10,022 nucleotides of DNA from Isohypsibius dastychi (lineage: Eukaryota > Tardigrada > Eutardigrada > Parachela > Isohypsibiidae). The notes beneath the pieces were generated by a model, which was given only the letters and a program-made list of their open reading frames with translations, made no database searches and was not told the origin of the DNA. This document shows positions 1 to 6,092 of the stretch, piece by piece. Made by a program: the position numbers and the translations under genes. The stretch covers positions 1 through 10,022 of the forward strand of contig JAQIWT010001641.1 in the NCBI GenBank assembly GCA_034696485.1, read 5' to 3'. The number at the start of each line of letters is the position of its first letter. Positions within the stretch are counted from its first letter, which is position 1.

Positions 1-105
1 AACCAAATGCCAAAGGTCACTTTCCCTCGAATGTTTTTTTCATACAGCTGCGCACTTTTTCTGTGACTTGGTGTTTTTTTCTCCCATCAAGCTGCAACAT
101 TCAAA

Positions 106-1053
106 ATGCCCCGATACAGCATTTACTTTATAATAGGGTTGGTCAACCCCTATGTTTCCTGTATTCTCCCAGAAAACTACGAGAGCTTAACCGGTGCTGA
201 AAAGCTCAACCTGCTATGGTCCCAGTTAGAATTAACAGCATATCCACTGGACCAGCTACCCACCGAAATTCCATCTTTTTGCGAAACAATGGCACATTTC
301 TCCGATGCAAAGTTCCTACAAACAGCTTTTACACGTGTTGCCGATGAGACTCCGGATCGCAATCGATACGTTAATCAGTACGGGTCCCTCGTCAAACTCC
401 GCTTCTTCATCTACCCAAACTCCACGTTCACCGGACTTTTCGGAGAACCCGCCCCCATTCTGGCTCGCTTCTCAATCGCCATGTTCGCCCCTAGTATGGC
501 ATTCTCTCCCGCTGTAGTCGCAAAGTTTCTAATTGATGGAAAACCGTCAGTGAACTTGTTTTTGATGCATGACGTTGATGGCGGTTTTCCGAATCGGGAT
601 TTCTTCAGCTACACGCTTTTTAACCGACTGGTGGCTTCGCATTTCAACTTCGACGTGAACGGCACGGTTCGTCGAGCTTTTCTCGACGCACTGCATGCGC
701 TGCCCGGTCCGGAAAAACCGACCGATATCGAGGATCTCCCGGTCTATGAGTTTGCAACTGTGACTCCGAATGGAAACGCCGTCGAGCGAGTGGTGGCTCC
801 ATTTATGATCACAGCTGTGCCGAATCCACGGTTAAGCTACGATCGAAACAGTGAAAAAGATTTCCGGCTACATTTGGCGGATATCCCGGTCGGGACAAAG
901 GTCTACACAATTCTTGCCCGGTCTACGCAGAATGGAACCGATGAAGCAATTGGAGAATTTGTCACAGAGTCGAAGTTTGTTCCATCGCGATACGGTGATA
1001 AGAACACTTTTTTCAGGCAGCCCAGACAACCTTGGAAGCCAAACACGCACTAG
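106..1053 (+). CDS. Secreted catalase-like superfamily protein, probably non-catalytic
   Basis: An intact 315-aa ORF starts at an ATG in a good eukaryotic context (TTCAAAATG) and has no visible intron. Residues 1-20 are hydrophobic and signal-peptide-like, with probable cleavage near residues 19-22. The body resembles the small catalase-like family. It has a YGSLVKLRF core (92-100), a TGLFGE segment (109-114), an ARFSIA motif (120-125) matching the vRFSTv strand of catalases, AKFLIDGKPSVN (139-150) matching the GFAvKFyt strand, and HDVDGGFPNRDFF (155-167) matching the PvFFiRD region. The C-terminal FVPSRYGDKNTFFRQ (291-305) looks like a natural end. The distal histidine of the catalase VHAkG motif aligns with Asn90, and I find no R-x-x-x-Y proximal heme ligand. 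Peroxide dismutation is therefore doubtful. The protein may bind another ligand or be structural. It is convergent with the gene at 1974-2525. The coding strand looks richer in G/C around 600-760 than the flanks. Family placement is from memory of motifs; the ORF itself is certain. Confidence 0.8.
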   Translation: MPRYSIYFIIGLVNPYVSCILPENYESLTGAEKLNLLWSQLELTAYPLDQLPTEIPSFCETMAHFSDAKFLQTAFTRVADETPDRNRYVNQYGSLVKLRFFIYPNSTFTGLFGEPAPILARFSIAMFAPSMAFSPAVVAKFLIDGKPSVNLFLMHDVDGGFPNRDFFSYTLFNRLVASHFNFDVNGTVRRAFLDALHALPGPEKPTDIEDLPVYEFATVTPNGNAVERVVAPFMITAVPNPRLSYDRNSEKDFRLHLADIPVGTKVYTILARSTQNGTDEAIGEFVTESKFVPSRYGDKNTFFRQPRQPWKPNTH

Positions 1054-1585
1054 ACCGAGGTGCGACCTTTGCCGTGTCGCTGTCATACTCGCTGTTATCC
1101 TACGCATTTGAAATTCTGCTTATCGATGTGGTTTTCACTTTGTGATTTATTGGCAACTGCATTTTGCTAACCAGACAGTTTGGTGTGAAAAGAACAATCT
1201 ATGCGGAAAATGGATAAAGGTATTTCTCGAAATTGAAGACGCTTTGTTGTGTAGTACACGAGCACAAACACGGGCACGCACAGCCAACCAACTGCATATC
1301 ACTTCATTCATCTACAGCAGTATCATTCTTGTGCATACTTTTGCCAGTGAAATCCCGTAGAGTTGGTCTGGCTTTGCATTTCAGCTCATACAGATTAAGA
1401 AAATGCCAGTTCATACTATTGATGAAAAAGATGGCAAAGCTGTACGTCTCCCGTCGCTCTCTTGTGAAGTTTCGTCCGAGAAAAAAGTCACCTGGAAATA
1501 ATTGTGGTTGTTACCACGACAAGAAACCGTAATTGGGTCACTCACCCATGTAAATACGTGCTACGCTGCTCGCCTACAGTAATGC

Positions 1586-1605
1586 CGTAACAGACGGTAA
1601 CAGAC
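1586..1605. repeat. Two tandem copies of a 10-bp unit
   Basis: CGTAACAGAC is followed directly by GGTAACAGAC, so nine of ten bases repeat. It lies in non-coding DNA. This is probably a small slippage duplication with no function I can name. Confidence 0.5.
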
Positions 1606-1927
1606 CGTGCAATGGATAGAACGATATGACACGAATCTTACCCAGAAGTTGTTTAACCCGATTTTCACACGAGGGACTCCATGGAAATGGCCTTGTTCAA
1701 GTTGATAATGAACGCTGTAAGCTAACTGATCCGTCAGCGTCATGTAAGATGCTACAACACACCACAACTTAGAATTATCCTTGCGATAAACTTTTCATTA
1801 CCATAGTCGTCATTTTCAGAAAATGCTATCCCGTCTGAAATTAACACGTTGTTCACTAACTGAAGCAGTAGCATGTAGACATCATTTTTTACTGATTATC
1901 TTTTCCAGTATTCTGGAAACAAAAATG

Positions 1928-1952
1928 AAAAATGCAAAATGCAGGCATTTTT
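1928..1952. repeat. Nested inverted repeat at the 3' side of the minus-strand gene
   Basis: AAAAATGC (1928-1935) pairs with GCATTTTT (1945-1952). A second left arm, AAAATGC (1936-1942), pairs with GCATTTT (1945-1951) across a 2-nt gap. Two alternative hairpins therefore compete for one right arm. It lies about 20-45 nt past the stop codon of the gene at 1974-2525, inside its expected 3' UTR. A role in RNA 3' processing is possible but unproven. Confidence 0.45.
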
Positions 1953-1973
1953 TGTAATTACCGTGAATCGAAA

Positions 1974-2525
1974 TTACTTGGAGATCCTTATTTGTGGCTC
2001 ATCATCAAAAATATCAGGCCTCCGCCAGATGTCCTCCGGGTTTGCGGTCGGCAGAAATTTTCGATTACTCGAAAACCAAAGTGATTCCCTGTAAGCACTG
2101 AATTCAAACCCTTTGGTTTTTCGTTCATCTAATTGGACAAACGTATATAGTCGTTGTTTGTCGTAGGCAACATGGGCCCCATCTTCAGACGTGTTTGCAG
2201 CCTTTGCGGCAGCTGACAGAATCATCCGGTGTGTTTCCACTACCAATTTCCATCCAGATTTTGACATCCCTGACAAGACGTCTGCAGGTGATCCATCGCT
2301 GTCCGACGACGCCGGATGGAAGTTTTCGGGGTCCTGAGCACCTGGAGCCGGTTTTGGTCGGTGGACTGTTGGGTAGGCGGGACTGAGTGTGTACTGGTCA
2401 ACCAAAAGAATAGCGGTATTCAGGGATGTGGGAATGATGCTTGAATCAGCGGAATGGAAATCTCCAGCAAAAACCAGACACAACCAAATCAGCAAAATCC
2501 AAATGGAATTGTTCGGTGTATCCAT
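1974..2525 (-). CDS. Secreted protein of unknown family, 183 aa
   Basis: A single-exon ORF on the minus strand with an ATG start at 2525 and stop at 1974-1976. Residues 7-21 form a hydrophobic core (IWILLIWLCLVFAG) typical of a signal peptide, with likely cleavage near 25-26. The mature part is polar. It has a proline-rich stretch (about 49-72), an Asp/Ser segment (72-80), an Ala-rich amphipathic stretch (103-110), one N-glycosylation sequon (NTS, 110-112), and a charged C-terminal third rich in aromatic residues with Trp at 150 and 167. The only cysteine is in the signal sequence, so no disulfides are expected; that is uncommon for small secreted animal proteins. I do not recognise a family. 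TATTTAAA elements lie about 90 nt upstream. It is divergent from the GPCR gene and convergent with the catalase-like gene. The signal peptide and intact frame argue that it is real. Confidence 0.65.
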   Translation of the reverse strand: MDTPNNSIWILLIWLCLVFAGDFHSADSSIIPTSLNTAILLVDQYTLSPAYPTVHRPKPAPGAQDPENFHPASSDSDGSPADVLSGMSKSGWKLVVETHRMILSAAAKAANTSEDGAHVAYDKQRLYTFVQLDERKTKGFEFSAYRESLWFSSNRKFLPTANPEDIWRRPDIFDDEPQIRISK

Positions 2526-2613
2526 AGTTTCTCAGAATGATGCAAGAAGCTTTTTGATCACGAGCGTGGCTTCAACTAGATAAATGGGTAGCGAGATAAC
2601 CTGACGGTAACAT

Positions 2614-2635
2614 TTTAAATAGGAACATTTAAATA
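2614..2635 (-). promoter_or_regulatory. Putative TATA-like elements for the minus-strand secreted gene
   Basis: Two copies of TATTTAAA read on the minus strand (2621-2614 and 2635-2628), 14 bp apart. The nearer one is about 90 nt upstream of the ATG at 2525, leaving room for a start site some 30 nt downstream and a 5' leader of about 60 nt. Position and sequence suit a core promoter, but such A/T motifs also occur by chance. Confidence 0.3.
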
Positions 2636-3679
2636 ATCGTGAAATTGAAGTGAGCGCAAGTTTAGTGCCAAGGCACAGTAGGAGAGAGCGATTTAAAAGA
2701 TATATCGCTCCAATATGTTGGGGATTACCGAGTTCTTTTCCGCATTGCGAACAAATCCTGCTCGCGGAAGAGCTTATTCGTGCCTCAATATTGTATTACC
2801 CTTGCATGTGATCTCTCTTTACAGATAACTTTAATCTTTTGAAAACAATTGAATGCTTCTCAGCATGTAACAACTTGCTTTGCATGAACAAGCAGAGCAC
2901 AGTGTTTTGGACCGTTTCAAGAACAATCCGCCATTCGTACCATATCGAGCGTGTTTCAAAAGAGAATTCGTCCCCTTCGATTGAACTGTGAAATGACGCT
3001 CGACAGGTTTATCGAAGGTTAGCAGCTATTGAACATTGATTTCCTTGTGACTTTGATTTATCAATACAAGCGTTCTTAATCGCAGCTTGGGGGCAAAGGT
3101 AACGTCTTCATAAGCGCTGTGTTCAAAGTAATATGGGCGTTGGGAAAATTATGCTGGAAACCCCCTGGATCGTGGAACTTAGTTGACGTTCACCCTTATG
3201 TCATAGTCTACGAGCGACGCGGTCCGTTCAAAAATGGAACCTTAACAGATGTATATCGTAAAAAGGCGCGGAATTTAAACCACGCTCGAGAGCATCACGA
3301 ATTGAGCTCGTATGCGGTTGTTAATCAAAACTTTGGTAGATCCCCGGTCATTCACTGTGTTACTTATTATATGACAGTCGCCGTTTCAACCCGTGCTTTA
3401 TACACAAGTACTGTACGAAAACAGAAGAAAACAATTTAATCTGGTCGACCACCGTGATTTTTTCGGCTCGATGATATTCGGCTCATGCTCCGGTTACACA
3501 TGTTGTCCTCTTCTGCTCTCCTTCCGCATCCGGCTATGTTCAGCTCCAGTTACTGCCAACTACGCCGGCTCATTACCCAGCATTGCCTTCGACGTTCTAG
3601 GCACGGTCATTACTTTCAACTTCTCCACAGCAATCCCACAGGGTCATTGGTTCCTCATAGAGATTAATTTCTTCCCTCC
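2636..3679. other. Intergenic DNA upstream of two divergent genes
   Basis: No gene is supported here. A 106-codon open frame on the plus strand (3119-3439) opens at GTG and has no domain or signal peptide. The frames at 3393-3683 and, on the minus strand, 3597-3791 also lack recognisable features. The stretch probably holds upstream regulatory DNA for the genes at 1974-2525 and 3892-5051. Confidence 0.45.
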
Positions 3680-3698
3680 TTGAAGGTTTCACCTTCAA
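3680..3698. promoter_or_regulatory. Perfect inverted repeat upstream of the GPCR TATA box
   Basis: TTGAAGGT (3680-3687) and ACCTTCAA (3691-3698) are perfect inverted arms around a 3-bp spacer. The site lies 20 bp before the TATAAAA element at 3719. A short symmetric site in that position fits a binding site for a dimeric transcription factor. AGGT/ACCT cores are found in nuclear-receptor half-sites, but these arms are not full AGGTCA/TGACCT, so the factor cannot be named. Confidence 0.4.
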
Positions 3699-3718
3699 TT
3701 CGTGTCTCTTCTCTGTTT

Positions 3719-3725
3719 TATAAAA
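3719..3725 (+). promoter_or_regulatory. TATA box (TATAAAA), likely GPCR promoter
   Basis: A consensus TATAAAA lies 173 nt upstream of the GPCR ATG at 3892. Transcription would start near 3750, giving a leader of about 140 nt. It is the only consensus TATA in the GPCR upstream DNA that I noticed. Confidence 0.4.
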
Positions 3726-3891
3726 CGGAACATGTAAAATGATCTTATGTGACGCATTGCATTCACATCTAGGAGAGGTCACCTCCAGCATGTTATTTAA
3801 GCCATTATTCTAGCAGTGGCACAAATAAGCGCTGATCTGAAGTCGTATCAGTCTCGTGATCCAATATCCATTAAATCTGCCCTCTCGAACA

Positions 3892-5051
3892 ATGCTTGAT
3901 AACAATTCTTATAATGTATCCGTGATGAAATATAGTCAATCATCGGATGTCGTACTGTGGTTCACTGTGACAACATTCATCACATCTTTCGGCCTTATTT
4001 TTTACATTCCGTTAATCGCAACAATAATTGTTCGGATTTATCACGGGAACAAAACCGACTGGCTCATTTTACAACAAACATTGGTCGACAGCTTGGTGGG
4101 ATGTCTTTTGTATCCATTAAGCAACTACGCGACCATTGGGGTTGTTCTCAAATCGCCATTTTATTTGAACTGCAGTTTTCTCTATTTTGTGATTTTGTGG
4201 TTTATGACAACTGGGCACTGGAACACAACACTGCTCGCCTGCAACCGCTATGTTGCTTTATTTTTACCGCATTCTTATAAAACCCTTGTCAGCACACCCA
4301 TTCTGATAGCTACCATGACCTTTGTCAACCTCGTTGGATTCGCTGTTCATTTGCCCTCATACTACGACATGAATTATGTCTATGGAAATTTGGCTTCTGG
4401 TGAATGTGCTATACTCAAATACGCCCATCTGCAAATTGGACATGTTATGATGTCGTTCACATACTACATTCCCATCATAGCTAGCACTGGGGTATACTTG
4501 TTTGTTACATTAAGGTTTCGTTACCAGCAAAGTGCACGGAACATTGCAAACGACGGAATGCGAGCGGAAAACGTCCGCCATCTTCGGCGTTATAAATTGA
4601 CAAAAATGCTTTTTATTTCACATTTATGGTTATGCGCGTGTTATATTCCGGTGCCAATTGCGTCAGCTGTGGGTGCGCTACCTGTCACCGGAGACCGCAG
4701 GTGGCAACTGTGGAGTCGATCCCTGTGGCTGCTGGGTTTTTCAACAAATCCGGTGAGAGATGTAATCCGTAATGAGTTGCAATTATTAGTGATGATGGAA
4801 TACTCCGGAGAATTCAAGATTCTGAATGTCATTACATCTTTGTGTTTTTGCAGATTATCTTTTTTGCGATGAACAAGGACTACCGGCTAGTCGTGTCAGG
4901 ATTCTGGAGCAGACTGAAAAGGTTATTCAAAGCCGTTGGACCGGCTGCTAAAGATCATCACATGCATTCCGTTGATCATCAGCTCCCACCTACCAAGCGT
5001 AACGATGTTCATCCCATTTCAAAAGTGGATGGAAGTGCTGTCCCTGTTTGA
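3892..5051 (+). CDS. Class A (rhodopsin-type) GPCR, two exons, 352 aa
   Basis: Exons 3892-4752 and 4854-5051 join in phase 0 to give 352 aa. Translation starts at the ATG at 3892, after which no other start is needed for a full receptor. Asn-rich N-terminus with sequons at N4 and N8; TM1 about 19-49; TM2 57-84 with Asp66 (position 2.50, LVDSL); Cys94 at the top of TM3 and Cys172 in ECL2 form the usual disulfide; TM3 ends in CNRY (117-120), so DRY is NRY; TM4 132-155 lacks the usual Trp; TM5 181-207; ICL3 is short and basic; TM6 233-262 carries CACYIP (248-253) where CWxP is usual; TM7 carries NPIIF, created by the splice, followed by a basic helix 8 and a 40-50-aa tail. NRY is shared by melatonin and Tre1/moody/GPR84-like receptors, but ligand and subfamily are unknown. 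The gene is convergent with the ionotropic receptor. Confidence 0.88.
4753..4853 (+). other. Phase-0 intron inside the NPxxY motif of the GPCR
   Basis: The intron is 101 nt, with donor CCG|GTGAGA and acceptor TTGTGTTTTTGCAG|ATT. Splicing joins Asn-Pro of TM7 to IIFFAMNKDYR, restoring an NPxxF and helix 8. Reading through instead gives 51 non-receptor residues and a stop, so removal is well supported. Confidence 0.92.
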
Positions 5052-5381
5052 CAACACCTTGCCGTGTTGTTTATTTCATATTTCTAAGTGACTCGTTTTT
5101 ATCACACTGCTTCATTGCTTCAAATTGTACATTCTTACGGAGACGAGGAAATATGGTGATTGCAGTGATTACCTACCCACCCTTGACTGCGAATTAACAA
5201 TGTATATACATCAGTCGACCTGGACAAAGTTATGGGAATGAATCAGTTGTTATCCATTTCTAGGTCTTCTATTTTCTATGGTACCAGAACTGAAGATTTC
5301 CAGTTCATTAAATCTTGGATCAGCGGTCGAAGTGAAGTGTGCCATATGTAGCTCTTTTCAATCTATTCATGCGCTAAGCAA
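5052..5381 (+). other. 3' flank of the GPCR gene
   Basis: No gene is seen. The stretch is A/T-rich and may be 3' UTR, since no AATAAA follows the stop at 5051 until 5807. A polypyrimidine-like acceptor, GACTGTTTCAG, lies at the right edge (ending at 5394). Confidence 0.4.
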
Positions 5382-5394
5382 ATGACTGTTTCAG

Positions 5395-5747
5395 CGAATG
5401 AATTGCCCGAAGTAATTCACACCGACAAAACAACGTATAATCCCCAGGTTACAGCCGACAAGAAGATCTCGATTGCGAAGGGAAGCCATGATATCTTGCT
5501 GAGAGTTTCGCACGTCAAAGCTGTCCTATTTCGCTGTTGCATGAGCAATTCTTGGTTTGATTCTATTAGCTTCGTTGATGTCGTCCGAGTGCTTGAAATC
5601 AGTATGCTGTCCAGTCCGACGAATTTATGTTTTGTTTCGCTTTCATCCTCTTTATTCGGTGTGGCCCTGCGCTGCAGTGTGTCGGTTGGCGCATCGGTAA
5701 TGGACCAGATAATCTACCACACTCCGGCCATTTTGCAAGCTGCCTGA
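5395..5747 (+). CDS. Exon-like open frame of unknown function
   Basis: A frame open to 5747 follows a plausible 3' splice site (TGTTTCAG ending at 5394) and also has an in-frame ATG at 5382. The first 40 or so codons encode a polar Asp/Lys/Thr-rich segment that looks like protein. The second half is less convincing, with hydrophobic and cysteine-containing stretches. It ends 60 nt before an AATAAA. It could be an alternative last exon of the GPCR, a small independent gene, or chance. No domain is recognised. Confidence 0.22.
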
Positions 5748-5806
5748 AATCTGAAATTGAAACAGAATCCGATTTTCAAACTTGGGCTTATGTTTCACTA
5801 TATTCT

Positions 5807-5812
5807 AATAAA
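5807..5812 (+). terminator. Poly(A) signal AATAAA
   Basis: A canonical hexamer is followed within 3-25 nt by a G/T-rich stretch (TGTGAGTTT and CACTTGTG), the usual layout of a metazoan cleavage site. It would end a plus-strand transcript near 5830: the GPCR with a long 3' UTR, or the exon-like frame just upstream. Confidence 0.5.
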
Positions 5813-5917
5813 TGTGAGTTTCATTCACTTGTGCAGCTAGGGACTATATGAGCCATCATCGTGCGACAGAAGCCAAAATACATACATTCGTCAGAAATCG
5901 TTTTCAAATGCGATCAG

Positions 5918-6014
5918 AAAAAAACATCAATGTGTATCCAGAGACTTAAAAACAAAGATAGAAAAAAAGAAAAATAAAACAATAAAAGAAAAAAGAAAGC
6001 GATAGAGGAAAACG
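5918..6014. repeat. Purine-rich low-complexity tract
   Basis: The plus strand is almost entirely A and G, with runs of A separated by single bases, between the convergent GPCR and ionotropic-receptor genes. It reads as a long T/C tract in the direction of the receptor transcript, just past that gene's stop. It carries two plus-strand AATAAA strings, which here probably reflect base composition. Confidence 0.6.
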
Positions 6015-6092
6015 TCATATGTATTGAACCATCCCGGTACTTCGTAGTTGCAAAAAGCTGACTGTGTCCATTACTTTTGTAAGTTCCCAGTT

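Larger units (their letters stand above)
1054..1973. other. Intergenic DNA between convergent genes
   Basis: This stretch is the 3' flank of two convergent genes. The open frames here begin at non-ATG codons or are short, show no recognisable domain, and have no flanking splice signals I could link into a gene. No canonical AATAAA was seen just after the stop at 1053. The content is A/T-rich with a short tandem repeat at 1586-1605 and a hairpin-prone stretch near 1928-1952. Confidence 0.5.

Noticed and set aside
993-1016. Possible intron near the end of the catalase-like gene (GTGATAAG to TTTTTTCAG)
   Set aside because: The span would be about 24 nt, too short to splice, and the unspliced frame gives a natural C-terminus.
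1233-1532. 99-codon plus-strand frame after the catalase-like gene
   Set aside because: It opens at TTG, its composition is not protein-like, and no splice join links it to the gene at 106-1053.
3119-3439. 106-codon plus-strand frame
   Set aside because: It opens at GTG, has no ATG near its start, signal peptide, domain or splice context. It is most likely a chance open frame.
3856-3891. Upstream GTG start extending the GPCR by 12 codons
   Set aside because: GTG is not a normal start in animals. The ATG at 3892 gives a complete receptor, and the extra residues resemble nothing.
4753-4872. GPCR ending at 4872 by read-through of the TM7 frame
   Set aside because: The frame loses NPxxF and helix 8 just after Asn-Pro. 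A consensus intron restores both in the downstream exon.
5969-5986. AATAAA strings in the purine-rich tract as poly(A) signals
   Set aside because: The tract is nearly all A and G, so the hexamer is expected by composition. No plus-strand gene ends there and the G/T-rich downstream element is missing.
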